Shown piece by piece: positions 1-12,282 of a stretch of DNA of 64,000 bases. The translations under genes and the position numbers were made by a program. The stretch spans positions 59,790,234 through 59,854,233 of the forward strand of contig OY743174.1 in assembly GCA_963555705.1 (NCBI GenBank), read 5' to 3'. A model generated the notes under the pieces. That model worked only from the letters and a program-made list of their open reading frames with translations. It was not told where the DNA came from and made no database searches. Each line of letters opens with the position of its first letter. Position 1 is the stretch's first letter. Source of the stretch: Ligustrum vulgare (taxonomy: Eukaryota > Streptophyta > Magnoliopsida > Lamiales > Oleaceae).

Positions 1-504
1 AAGAGCCGGCAAGCTCTTCAATGATCATGGTGTCCAAATCTTTGGACTCTTCAATTGCGACTACAACATAATTAAATTTTGGATCTAAAGATCGCAAAAC
101 TTTTCCAACAACACATTCATCTGTTAAGTCATCTCCATATCTTTTCTTTTGATTGACAATAGTCAAAACTCTTGAAATATAATCCGAAAAGGATTTGGAT
201 TCCTTCATTTGCAATGACTCTAATTCTCCTCTTAATGTCTGGAGGCACACCTTCTTCACTTTATCAGCTCCTTTAATAGAAGCTTGAAGAATATCCCATG
301 CTTGCTTGGATGTGGTTGCACTAGCAACCTTCTCAAACATCTTCTCATCTAAACTTTGATGAATGAGAGTGAGCGCCTTTTGGTCTCTCTTCTTGGTGAC
401 AACATCTACATCATCTTCTTCAATTCCATTCTCCACGAGTTCCCATGCTTCATAGGCTCCAAGCAAAGCCTTCATTCGAATGCACCAATCACCATAATTT
501 TCTT
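1..504 (-). CDS. Ty1/copia Gag fragment (UBN2-type), partial
   Basis: The minus strand is open from about 504 to the window edge (about 168 codons). The translation is typical of plant copia Gag of the UBN2/gag-polypeptide family: it has a [16 protein letters not shown] segment, then KAWDIL-like and [12 protein letters not shown] segments, then [17 protein letters not shown]. In the family this protein is the capsid that packages the element RNA. The first usable Met is at 477. An in-frame TAA lies just upstream, and the frame starts only about 8 bp from the primer binding site, so the leader and the N-terminal part of Gag seen in full elements are absent. The rest of Gag and any pol lie outside the window to the left. 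The family call is firm; whether the full element is autonomous cannot be seen. Confidence 0.8.
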
Positions 505-511
505 ATAGAAG

Positions 512-525
512 TGGCTCTGATACCA
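512..525 (-). other. Primer binding site (initiator tRNA-Met) of the copia element
   Basis: The minus strand reads TGGTATCAGAGCCA, the standard plant retrotransposon primer binding site complementary to the 3' end of initiator tRNA-Met. It lies 3 bp inside the LTR end at 529, which fixes the element orientation as minus. Confidence 0.85.
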
Positions 526-528
526 ATT

Positions 529-794
529 TGTTAGAAAATGGAGCGCATATATTTAGAAACTCACACACCCAAGTGAAGAGTGAAGAAAACATGAAGAATT
601 CTTATTATCACTTGAACTCAACTTGATTCGAATGGCTACAATTCATAGGGCATTTATAGGTGCTAAAATGAAATTCCATAAATTCACCTATCTAAGTTCA
701 TGCATAAAATCAAAAGATACATTCATGTATTGCCCCATATTCATGAATAGAAACTTCTAGGATATTCATGAATTTAGTTTTTTTTTTTTCAACA
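529..794 (-). mobile_element. 5' LTR of the Ty1/copia element
   Basis: On the plus strand this 266-bp block begins TGTTAGAAAA and ends TTTTTCAACA, so the minus-strand LTR runs TGTTG...CTAACA with the usual TG/CA ends and a short terminal inverted repeat. The primer binding site follows directly on the minus strand. The other LTR is outside the window, so the target duplication (the flanking five bases would be AGCAT) cannot be confirmed. Confidence 0.75.
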
Positions 795-799
795 AGCAT

Positions 800-3795
800 C
801 ATGAGTGAAGAAGTAATTAGGGCAAATACATCACAACTGGTTTCACTCTATGTTTGTTGAGGTATTGTACAAGATTCCACCCACCACCAGAAAATTAAAA
901 ATAACCTTAATATTCAACAATGAAGCACGGATTCTGAAAAATTCCCATCACATACCTAATGGGATAAGCATATATTTGTTATATTTTCAAACCACCCTAA
1001 AGGAACCCAACCTGGAGATTGCAAAGATATGTTTGAGTGTTTAACAAATAGCAGAATATTTTTGAGAATTTTATTATATCTGGGCATTACATTAAACTGA
1101 TTAACTTGAATGGATCATTTTATTTGCATAGAACTAGTAATGGCAGAAAGTATGTTACAATATACATAGAGAGACACAAACATTAGAATGGCCGCATTCA
1201 AAATTTAAACTGTATTAAAAGTTTGGGATTAGAAATAGAGTCGCATCGATAAGCAATCTTATCCCCAGAATTAAACAGAAACCAAGAACTGTAGTTCTAC
1301 ACACCTACAACACATCTGTTTGAACTATCACACTAATCTATCGCCAATTACTGCTAACCAAATTTGGATCAACACAATCTGAAAATCCAACTGGCAGTAA
1401 TTGTCATTCTATAAAGGGACAGTTAAGTTAGTCTGTCATCAATGCTTATTATACTCAATTTGGATAATAGAAGATAACAGCCAAATCAGGCTTGTATTAG
1501 AAAAAGTAACTTACTTTCCCAAAAAGGAATACGAGAAAGAAAGGGGAAGAAACTATTCTAGGAATATCTTTAATCGTGAGATAACTCCAGTTGATTTTGA
1601 ATTTAAACTCACATTTAAACAGGAAGGATGAAATTGTCAACATGTGAGTTTTATTGTCAAAAGTTGACAGCATTGACATTGTTTAGCTAGCAGCGCCTAG
1701 TACCTTCAAAATAAATCACAAAAGAGAAGTAAATCAAAAAACGTGAGCTTACATGCACGCTCAAATATGCTTCAGTGTATGATTTGAAAAATGGGAAGGA
1801 GAACAGATTTGCACATCATGACAGAAGCACGTAGTTAACACTGCTATTACCAATCATTTGGACAACATGAGTCAACGATGTTTTGGATGGAAACAATTCC
1901 ATTTTTCTCCTGGTAACCATTTGGTTAGAAAATAAATGTAGGAAGCCTTGAAGGAAAATTAAAAGGAGATGTATAGTTGAAGGATATAAGGATTACAAAT
2001 TCGACGCAGGACTATAGGTGAATATAATATCAGCTGTGTGTGTATGTATGGTGGTGCCCGCAAAGAACTCTTGCCTCATACTTTGTTCTCCATATCGCCA
2101 GTTATGATGAGGAACAGTCATTACGCTTATCAAATGAAAGTTGAAGTTACAATAGATTGTATAGAGGTATAAATCGGTATGTCGCTATAGTTACTCTTTC
2201 CTGCAATGCAAGATATGTAAATTTTAGCTTACCAACAAGAATCACAACCAACGTTTAAAAAGGATAGATCAGGTATCTAGGTGTTTTGCTGCCGTGAGAT
2301 GAGGCGTAAGACTCTGGAAACTTTAGGTGTAAGCCTAAGCCTCAACAGAAACCAAAAAAATCGATCAAAAAATTATAATCATAATAAATCATAAACAACC
2401 AAAATTCATTTCAACAAATAAAAAATTCAATTTTCAACAAAAAATTCCAGGAATAGACAGCTACAGCACACTCAAGAGGTTCACTTGTTTAGTTCTATCC
2501 AATTATTCTGTACTTAGTTTTTAGGGTTGTGTTGCCTAAACAAAACCCAGGAAAAACATTTAGGGATATGAAAAACAGAGTCAAATAGTTGTGGTTGGTG
2601 ATACAACCATGAAAGGTCAACAAACTTCAGAGATCATGCCTTATTCGTTGAGAGGAGTGTAAGTTAAGGCATAAACATTGACAAAGACACTCAAAAAAAA
2701 AAAGCATCGTGTGAGATGAACCCCAAGGCATAACTCAAGCCACGTTATAGGAACTGAAGTCCATTGGATAAACTAATCAAAATTCTTTATTATGACCCCT
2801 TCTATGAAATTGCCATTACTATTACATCTTCTCTGATGCAAGAACTTAAGTCAATTAAACAATCTGATTTCGTGGTAAATCAAGCAATACATATGAGTTA
2901 TGAAAAGTCGAACTAGATTGCTTTGATGTTGAAACGTTTCATAAAAAAGCTATTCCAATTATATAATAAGAACATGCATGGAATCACATGCTATCCCAAA
3001 CTGTATACTAAGAGTCACCTGTAGGAATTTGGATGTCAGTGATCAGACATAAACCGAGCAATATGCGCAATTTAGAAGCCTTGTTGAAGTGGATCATCAA
3101 GTCAGTTGTTACCAATAAGTGAATTTGAGAGGTTGGTGTCTCCTGGCAAGTTGTACTGCACCATTGTTTAGTGAACCCTTCAGCCTCTTCTTTGTGATAG
3201 ACTGATAGCTAAATGGAATCAAGAAATGCAAGCGAACAATTTTTTTCTCACTTAGACTGTCGTGCTAGAGACGTAACAATCTTTTTATACGCGAGCAAAT
3301 TATGGAACTTTTATCTCAGTTTCACTCATTCCTCTCAATTATATCATAGTAAACCTGGGAAAATATCAAGGTAATGTGTAGAGGATTCATAATCCAGACA
3401 TGTGAATTCAACTTTCTGTTCAGGAAATCTTTCTTGCTTCAGAGTCTAAGCCGACGACCTCGTAATTCCAGAAGTTTTCAAAAATCCAATCCCATGGTGA
3501 AGACAAAGAACAAAATGAAAGTGGAGTTGGCTGCTAATCTTTTCAAGCATGCTTGCAACTTATTCTCTCTCAATCATATGCCATGTAAGAGATTTAATTT
3601 TCTATTTGCATGTATGCGTGTCCTTCTAGCTTGAACTTTCATCAAGTTGTCCGTAAATAAATAAATATATATATATATATATTATCCAAGTCGCGTCCAA
3701 ACTGCAAATATCACAAGTACCAAAAGAGGAGTTATCCACATTTCTCATTATCCCGAAGGTCTAATCAAGTCTCTTCTCTCATTTATCCTTAGCAT
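800..3795. other. Intergenic stretch, no supported gene
   Basis: Reading frames here are short, AT-rich and unlike any family I recognise. A (TA)n run lies near 3663-3682 and a short (A)n near 2690-2703. A minus-strand frame around 3050-3195 stays open for about 50 codons next to a splice-like context, but I cannot tie it to a protein. It could be a 3' UTR or introns of a poorly recognisable minus-strand gene whose 5' part would be the coding-like block near 4 kb. Confidence 0.4.
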
Positions 3796-4400
3796 TCACA
3801 GGACTGAAAGGTAAATGAAATTCCTGACCCTTCTGATAAAAACTAAATATTTGCAGCCTCCAAAGAGGTAATCAAGCAACAAATCAATTGCATCCTTCCA
3901 TAATGTATATATACAGGAATTTTCTAGCCATGATCTATTTTGAATAATCAACAAAATACAATTGCTACTATCTATTAAAAACGCAACAATACCCATCTTA
4001 CTTCCCAAAGCATAAAGCACCGAAATTTTCCTACAAGCATCAAGAATTGCATTCACATCGCGCTCCATGTTACTCGTCAAATCACAACCCAAAAGCTATT
4101 TTCAATTCAGTGAACAGCCCATAGATTTCACTTCATGAAACCTGAGAAAAAGCTAAGCATATCGAAATCATATTAACTATACTAGACCGATATTTGGCAA
4201 ACGTGGAGATGGAGGAGGATAATTCAGAGACGATTCTGTGGAATTAAAAAGGAACTGAGTAAGTCGTTTGCAATGCGCTCAGCACAAGTGAACAGCACGG
4301 AGCGGGAGCTTTGGAGGTAGTTTGTGAGTTTCTTGTGGAGTTCTTCGACTGCTTGGGCCTTTGCCTCCCGGATATTAGGGAGAAGGATTTATTTGTTCTG
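3796..4400 (-). other. Coding-like remnant, unassigned
   Basis: Two adjoining minus-strand segments look more protein-like than the surroundings. One (about 4400-4235) encodes a Lys/Glu/Leu-rich helical stretch containing AVEELHKKLTNYLQSSRSVL and lacks an ATG. The second (4092-3796, 98 codons) begins MGCDLTSNMERDVNAILDAC and ends in hydrophobic segments. They are in different frames, and the first ends at a TGA just after LIPQNRL. This could be two exons of an unrecognised gene or a decayed copy of one. I do not recognise the family and give no function. Confidence 0.25.
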
Positions 4401-4800
4401 AAGGGGTGATGGAATATGGTGCATAAAGGCTTAAAAGAGAATATGGACTATGGAGGTGGCAGATGAAGTACCACCGGCGGTGGCGGTGTGGAGGATCATG
4501 TTACTTTTTTTTTCAGCCCTGTATTTCTTTTTTTCTAGCTCGATATACACCGTACATATTACTTTAAAGTCCCTTTCTAAGTCGATCACAATTTTTTAAA
4601 TTCAATCTCAACTATTCATTCTTAATCAAATACATCAATTTTAATTTTTCAAACTTTCTAAAATCACACATCCATAAAAAAAAAAAAAAAAAAAAAAATT
4701 AATCACAAAAATCAAAATTTTTCACATCATCAAGCAGACTTTTAATCTACAATTTTTCAACTTTCAACTCAATTTATATCACACATTTCCAAAAAACTCA

Positions 4801-5710
4801 GGCCCGTTCTCTTTGCTTTTTTTAGCCTATTTTAAGTTTTCGATTTTTGGAAATATCGAAAACGCGTTCACTTTGCCCATAAATGTGTTTTCCAAAAAAA
4901 AAAATTACAAAATAAACTCAAAACGAGTTTATTGCGTTTGAATATTTTATGTTAAAAAGTCCAAAACGCGCATTTTGGACTTCTTTTTTTTTTGTAATTT
5001 TTTTAATGTGAGACACTACCTTCACTTGAAGTTCTTATATTATTTTACCATTATATATAGATAAATGTTAAGATGATTTTTTTTTATTTATTTATTTTTG
5101 TAAATGTGAGACACTTCTTTCACTTAAAGTTCTTATATTATTTTGTCATTATATACAGATTCATGTTAAGATTTTTTTTGTAATTTTTTTTATTTTTATT
5201 TATATATATATATTTTTTTTTTGTAAATGTGAGACACTTCCTTCACTTGAAGTTCTTATGTTATTTTGTCATTATATATAAATTCATGTTAAGATTTTTT
5301 ATTTTTATTTTTGGTAAATGTGAAACACTTCCTTCACTTAAATTTCTTATATTATTTTGTCATTATATATAAATTCATGTTAAGCTTTTGTTGGTATGAG
5401 TTGGATTTTTGTTTAGCTGAAACAATATTAATGATGAATTTATTGATATAGAGAACTAAATGATTTATTGACATTAAAATGAATGTAATTCAACAAATCA
5501 ACCATTTTTTACATATAAAATATCAGAAAATAAATATATCAGAAAATTACAAAGTAAACGCATTTTTCAATTTTCTGTTTTTGAAAGCAGTTTTCCAAAA
5601 TCACAAAGAGAACGTGTTTTTAGCAATCTCAAAACAAACAATCAAAATCCAAAATTCAAAATAAAATCTAAAACTCAAAATTCAAAATCGAAATATAAAG
5701 AGAATGACCC
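4801..5710. mobile_element. PIF/Harbinger-like non-autonomous element, copy 1
   Basis: A 910-bp element with imperfect terminal inverted repeats: GGCCCGTTCTCTTTG at the left and, reverse-complemented, GGGTCATTCTCTTT at the right. It is flanked by the 3-bp direct repeat TCA (4798-4800 and 5711-5713). A 3-bp TSD and G-rich termini fit the PIF/Harbinger (Tourist) group. It has no transposase frame. The same family occurs at 9955-11058 and 58028-58897, and the sub-terminal AACGCGTT-type sequence is shared by all three. Confidence 0.75.
5003..5385. repeat. Four tandem ~100-bp units inside PIF/Harbinger copy 1
   Basis: Each unit contains AATGTGAGACACTTCCTTCA-like sequence, then a TTCTTATATTATTTTGTCAT-like stretch and CATGTTAAG. 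Units start near 5003, 5103, 5225 and 5318, separated by variable poly(T)/poly(A). The same unit, reverse-complemented, occurs five times in copy 2. Confidence 0.75.
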
Positions 5711-5762
5711 TCAATTTTTTTCTAAAAAGTATTGGGAATCAAACAAGCACTTAATTAGATTA

Positions 5763-5937
5763 TGTTATAAACTAGAGAGAAAAAGAGAGAAAAGTAGAGA
5801 TACCAATAAACTTGTGTATTATTATGAACCAAAACCCTCATATATATATAGGGAGAATAAGGGATACATAAGGTAATAATACCTAGGGTTTTAGGGGTAC
5901 AACTGTCATTCACTAATACAATATAATATTTACAACA
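5763..5937 (-). repeat. 3' LTR of the LARD-like element
   Basis: 175 bp, TGTTAT...ACAACA on the plus strand. It matches the 12283-12457 copy with about ten substitutions and no indels seen. A short (TA)n sits in the middle of both copies. Confidence 0.85.
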
Positions 5938-5946
5938 CTCCCCCTT
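5938..5946 (-). other. Polypurine tract of the LARD-like element
   Basis: The plus strand CTCCCCCTT directly next to the LTR gives AAGGGGGAG on the minus strand. This is the expected place for plus-strand priming of a minus-oriented element. Similar CTCCCCCT tracts recur near 6137, 6401 and 6572 beside the internal repeats. Confidence 0.7.
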
Positions 5947-5968
5947 GAATGACATATTACAAAATATA

Positions 5969-6560
5969 TGCCCCATTAAAATCTTGTTTGAAAAAAACCC
6001 AATGGGACAAAAATATCAAACGAAGGAAAAAGAGTACAGTTATTCTTGGAGTATTAAGATGAATCCTGCCTCGTTAAAATCTCGCCAGGAAAACCCAATG
6101 GGACAAAACCCTGGCTAAGGAAAAAGAGTACATCTACTCCCCCTAGTGTTGATCGTTGTAAATCATCGAGTTGATGTATCCCAATCTCGTGAACTGGTTT
6201 CTTGAATGTAGATGTTGATGGTGCTTTTGTAGATAAATTAGCTTCATTGTTACTGGAGTAGATTTGTTGAAATTATGGAGTATTTTGATGCTGTCTCGTT
6301 AAAACCTTGTCAGAAAAATCCAGTGGGAAAAAACCTGAACGAAGGAAAAAGAGTACAGCTACTCCCTTGATTCAACATGTATTGAATCATTCATGTAGTT
6401 ACTCCCCCTGATTCAATCTCTATTGAATCATTCATATCTTGATCTCTTCAGGAGTTTCGTGTAAGAGAGTATATCAATAGATATTGATGACAGCTACTTC
6501 ATTAAAAATCTTTCCAGGAAAACTTCGTGGGACAAAACCTCGACTAAGGAAAAAAGTGTG
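5969..6560. repeat. Four diverged ~65-bp direct repeats next to the 3' LTR
   Basis: Units near 5969, 6069, 6293 and 6496 share the order TCGTTAAAA, CCAGGAAAACC, AATGGGACAAAA and AAGGAAAAAGAGTACA. Three of them are followed at variable distance by a CTCCCCCT tract. They lie just upstream of the polypurine tract in element sense, so they may be duplicated cis signals; this role is inferred. Confidence 0.75.
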
Positions 6561-9500
6561 TAGCGTATATTAGCTCCCCCTCATTGGAACATTACAATTA
6601 TATTGATACTGCATTTAATTATTTCAACTGTAAATCGGTGCAATATCGAATATGTTTACCAAACATATATAAATAGTGCATATCTTGTATTATTTGTTTT
6701 TCGAATATAAATTCAATTATTCCTTTGAACTTGAAGAATTATAAAATATTTTCAATTATTTGAACATGCTACATCGAGCCATGCTCTATAATCAATATTC
6801 ATCAATGCATTTAATGCAGTTCTCAAATATAGAAGTGACTTATTCACTTCGATGAACAATTAACTTATTCACTTCAGGTGAATAATTAACCATGAATTTG
6901 TATATTGAAAATCAATTGCCTGATTTTTTAAATATAATTTTATACGACAATCACATTCAATTACAAATTGAATCTTTTCAAGGCATATTAAATATTCAGA
7001 TTGCAAAATATATGTATACTTTGATCAAACAAGTTTCTTAAAAACTTGAACTATATATTTTAAATATATTTAATCCTTCAAGGATTATACTGTATGCTTC
7101 AGGCATCGTATATGTTTCACATTGCAATTGTCAAATTGCTACCACAAAATTTAAGTCGTGAAACTTTAGATAGATAACAATTCCTATATTTCAAATGGAT
7201 TTTCTCTAATTATTTCAACGCAATCCCAAAGTACCGAGGTATTGATTACCCTTTTTAATCTCACTCATTGGTACTTAAGAATACTCCCAACGTACCGAGT
7301 TGATGATCATATATTTTGATATCACTCATTGGTACATCAAAGAACGCAAGCTAGTAATCAGAGTAAATCATTTTTCATTATTTCTAATAATCATATATTT
7401 ATAGGCACTTATTATGCATTTTCAGGCAAATAAAATATTGTATCTATGCCAGATCTTTGAAACATTTGTTGAGCAACAAGTCGTGTATTACGACTATACC
7501 TATAAGTATTTTCCTAGCTTTACACTTTTATGTGTTTGGACTTCAGGTCCCAAAACTTCAGGTTTTGTAATAAGTTTAATTTAGTCTGAATGCATATTTT
7601 TGCCAACTATTTTTATGCCGATTTTTTTCGACATATTTTCTTTTATTATCCTCGCTATCATTCAAATTATAATGCGGCTAGCTTCGCAATTTGCTTTTGC
7701 ATAAGTTATTTAAAAAGTGCGTCGACACAATTATCATCTCAATTTGATTTCTTTCCCCCACAAGACATAACTATAGAGATCTCAATTTTCAATATTTCAA
7801 GTACTTGAACCTCTTCTGGAGATTTACAATTAATTATATCAATAAATACTCTCTCAAGAGTATATGCCTCCTCAATAAGACCATTATAATCATTTGCTCT
7901 ATTTTTATTTATTTGGGGATTTTTATTCGAATCAAATATCGCTACACTTCAGGCGTACTACATATCAATATAAGATAGAGCATGAGATTTTATTAATCTC
8001 TTATGCATCTTGTAATTATGTTATCTTTGAACGTTTTGTTCATATTTTCAATCGAACTTCTGGTTCGTATTATCAATCGCGAGGATATATATAACATAAT
8101 ATGATGCATTTGTTTGATTTTAAGCTATTTCCCCCTAATGTTGAGAAAATTGTCTAATCAAATTGACAATCTTTTTTTTTCGACGTTGTAAAATATCACC
8201 CATTTGTGATATATGTTCAAACAACGCATTTTTCTCAACATTCTTTATTTCCTATATCAGTGCATTGTGGTGGATCAATTGCACTATTAAAAAATTATTT
8301 GGGAAAATTATGCTCTAACCCTAATTATAATATGAAGAACTATGATATTGGCATGATGCGTAATAGAATTCTCTAAACAAAAAGGGAAGTATTTTGTTCT
8401 CAATTAAATTAATTGGAGGCGTTTAACAAACAAAAATGTTAAACTATTTATCGACATCCCAACTAACACTTATTAAAATGTTGAGATTCGTGTCCACTAG
8501 CATTATCAAGACACATTCTTGATTATATAATCTGAAAATTATGCTCATAATTCATAATTTGAGCAATAATTTCGCAAACTTCAGGTTGCGAACACCGTGC
8601 AATCATCTAGTACATGTATCAAATCTATTGGATACAAATAATATTTAGATGATCAACGTGGAGGATGATGGGTTCCCATTTATCACCCCAATTAATTTTC
8701 AGAAATATAGGGAATTTAATCCCTATTTTAGCTAGTGATAATGAAAAATTTCATGAAAGAGAACAACATCATATATGATTGAATTGAAGAATCTTCTGGT
8801 TCTTCATCTAGTATCAATTTTAATTTCGCATCATTATTGGTCCAATGATGGTCCAACTGGTCATGCCAAATAATAAAATTAAATTGAACTTCTGCTTCAA
8901 TATAAAATATAATTCAATGATTAAATATTGTATAATCATGTATTATTCAAGTAGTCAAACTAATCAATGTCCTTATGACATTAGTTATATGTTTTCCTTC
9001 AGGGATAAACATGAACTCAAATGAGATATTCTTCGAAACGATGCTACTTCGAAAAGCATGTTTTATTATTCATTCAAAATCAATATGTCAATATTCTTCC
9101 GAAATATTGTAATATCAAATTAATAACATATCTCATAATATTGGGCTATCCGAGAGTAAATTATATTCCAATATTATATTTCATATGAGATAAAATTATT
9201 ATTCTTCAGGAATCATTACAACTATATATTAGACTACATCATAATAATCTTCTGGATTATTAATAAATTCGAATTTCTTTGAGAAAAAGAATGCAATATT
9301 TATCACTTGAGCAATAAAATAATATTCTTCTAAAATATTGAAACGTAGTAATAACGCAATATTCTTCTGGAATATTGATTCGAATCTCATTCAATTATAT
9401 CTATTGTGCTATATAGAAGCAAAATAACGAATTATTCTTCTGGAATAATTATTTTGCTAAAATTGCAATTCTTCAAGAATAATAAGTCAATATTCTTCTG

Positions 9501-9954
9501 AAATATTGATATTAATGATACATTATACCTTTCAAGCTAACAATATTTGTGCTCTACACGAGTGACGTTAAAAAATTCTTCTGAAATATTTATCTAACGT
9601 GGGTTGTGTTTATTTGAGAACACCAACACCATATTCGTTTAAAACATATTTTAAATTATGCTTCTTCAAGAGCATTAGATCAATATTCTTCTGGAATATT
9701 GAAATTGTAATATACTGCTCGTGACAAGCAAGTAATATTCTTCTAGAATACTACTATTGTTGTCCTACTTCGTGAGCAACAACATGATACATTATTAAAT
9801 CAGAATTTATGAATAAACATCTACAAATATTTAATCATTTTAAAGAATATTAATTACCATATAAACATAATATGAATTTATATATAAAAATGAATTACCA
9901 AACATATATCAGGAAAAAAAATCTCCATATATAGAAGTTAACAAAATTGACTAA

Positions 9955-11058
9955 GGGGCCGTTCTCTTTGTATTTCGATTTTGGATTTTGAGTTTTGGAT
10001 TTTGTTTTGAATTTTGGATTTTGGTTGTTTGTTTTGGGATTGCTGAAAACATGTTCTCTTTGTGATTTTGGAAAACTGTCTTCAAAAATAGAAAACTGAA
10101 AAATGCGTTTACATTGTAATTTTTTGATATATTTATTTTGTGATATTTTATATGTAAAAAATGGTTGATTTGTTGAATTACATTAATTTTAATGTTAATA
10201 AATCAGTTAGTTCTCTATGTCAATAAATTCATCATTAATATTGTTTCAGCTAAACAAAAATTTAACCTCATACCAATAAAATCTTAACATGGATCTATAT
10301 ATAATGACAAAATAATATAAGACTTCAAGTGAAGGAAGTGTCTCACATTTACAAAATAATAATAATAATAAATAAATAATTACAAAAAAAAAAATCTTAA
10401 CATGGATCTATATAATAGCAAAATAATATAAGAACTTCAAATGAAGGAAGTGTCTAACTTTTACAAAAAAAATAAAAAATAAAATAAAAATTTACAAGAA
10501 AAAAAACTTAACATTGATCTATATATATAATGACAAAATAACATAAAAACTTCAAGTGAAGGAAGTGTCTCACTTTTACAAAAAGTAAAAATAAAAATAA
10601 TTTACCAAAAAAAAAAAAAAATCTCAACATGGATCTATATATAATGACAAAATAACATAAGAATTTCAAGTGAAGGAAGTGTCTCACATTTAAAAAAATA
10701 ATAATCATAATAAATAAAAAAATTACAAAAAAAAAAAAAAAAATCTTAACATGGATCTATATATAATGACAAAATAATATAAGAATTTCAAGTCAATGAA
10801 GTATCTCACATTTAAAAAAAAAATAAATAAAAATAAAAAAATAAAAAAATAAAAAAATCTAAAACGCGCGTTTTGGTCATTTTGGACTTTTTAACACAAA
10901 ATATCCAAAACGCAATAAAATCGTTTTGAGTTTCGTTTGTATTTTTTTTTTGTTTTTTGGAAAACGCGTTTCTGAAAATGGGCAAAGTGAATGCGTTTTC
11001 GATATTTCCAAAAACCGAAAACTCAAAACGGGTTCAAAACAGCAAAAAGAACGGGGTC
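9955..11058. mobile_element. PIF/Harbinger-like non-autonomous element, copy 2 (nested)
   Basis: An 1104-bp element with ends GGGGCCGTTCTCTTTG and, reverse-complemented at the right, GACCCCGTTCTTTTTG. It is flanked by TAA on both sides (9952-9954, 11059-11061). It is inserted in the LARD-like element, in the opposite internal orientation to copy 1. No transposase frame is present. Confidence 0.8.
10283..10815. repeat. Five tandem ~115-bp units inside PIF/Harbinger copy 2
   Basis: Each unit runs CTTAACATGGATCTATATA, then ATGACAAAATAA, then a TTCAAGTGAAGGAAGTGTCT stretch, and is separated from the next by A-rich spacers. Starts lie near 10283, 10396, 10507, 10622 and 10744. It is the reverse complement of the four-unit array in copy 1. 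Confidence 0.75.
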
Positions 11059-12282
11059 TAAATCTTTTACCAATATGCAAAAGATACTAAACATACATGT
11101 GAATTACATATATAAAAATTAGATATATAACTAATATATGGTAAAATCAAATCTAATAATGTATTTGAGAATTCAAAATAACGTAGTGATTTTCAATGAC
11201 AAAATTGAAAGAGCAAAAAATAATAACAATAATAATTTGCTGAAACAATGTATACTTTAACGAATTTATTTCGATTCTTCCAAAAGAAATAATAAATCAA
11301 TATTTTTCTAGAATATTGAAAATTATAGTTCATGCTCTTCAGGAGTAAATAACATTCTTCTAGGATATTAATTATAATGTTGTACTACTTCAGGAGTAAC
11401 AACAAATTATTTATAATAGACAAATTTACAATTAATATTTTTCTGAAATATTAATCATCCGTTGTGCTACTTCAGGAGCAATCACAAATTATTCTTCTAG
11501 AATAATTATAGTTCTAAAATTTTGATTATTCAAGAATAATAAATCAATATTCTTCTGAAATATTGAAAATTTAATTTATGCTCTTCGGGAGCAAATAATA
11601 ATCTTTCTTGAATATTATAAAGTTGTGCTACTTCAGGAGCAACAACAAACTATTCATGATAGATTGATAGTCATATTAATATTTTTCTGGGATATTAATT
11701 ATACAGTTGCGCTACTTCAGGAGCAACAACATAATGAAAAAAAAATTCAACAATAATATATAAATTAAACACACATATTAATATTCTTCTGGAATATTAA
11801 TTATACAGTTGCGCTACTTCAGGAGCAACAACATAATTCATTAAAGTCGCATAATATGTAAAATACATATGTGAATAACGCATCAACTAAACATAAAAAT
11901 ATGTCACAAATTTTATGTAATTCGGAAACATTAATTGAATGTGGAAAAAATAGAAGAATCAATTGGAAAATATGGACACAATTCAACAATTAACAAAACA
12001 ATCACGCAACCCAATGAATGATTGTGATTTGAAATGAATTGAATTCAGATTTTTAATTGAATTGAATTCGGATTATGCAAAAACTGATTTGGAATTGTAA
12101 TGATTTGGACTAAAAAAAAATCAAGCTCCATGAATCAGATTCCAAATTGAACAAGCTTGACCTTGCCGTGATGCAGTTAAAAAAAATTCATATGTTATCA
12201 AATTAATTTTGATACACATGACAGATGATTATAGCTAAAAAAAATTACCTTCTAATAAATTTAGAGAATCGTGCCGATAACG

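Larger units (their letters stand above)
6444..11830 (-). repeat. Series of short hairpins with a shared loop inside the LARD-like element
   Basis: More than twenty short inverted repeats have the loop TTCAG or TTCTG (plus strand; CTGAA/CAGAA in element sense), usually closed by a C-G pair, with stems of differing sequence. Examples: 6865-6885 (8-bp stem), 7538-7550, 7551-7567, 8053-8067 (5-bp), 9242-9262 (8-bp), 9357-9377 (8-bp), 9430-9450 (8-bp), 9680-9702 (9-bp) and 11777-11801 (10-bp stem). Variants with TTCAA, TTCTA or TTCGG loops also occur. From 11380 onward, GCTACTTCAGGAGC-type hairpins alternate with AATATT-stem hairpins. The PIF/Harbinger copy at 9955-11058 splits the series. No role is established. 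Confidence 0.7.

Noticed and set aside
7590..8094. Small frames inside the LARD-like element
   Set aside because: They have no resemblance to gag or pol and lie antisense to the element; they reflect AT-rich sequence.
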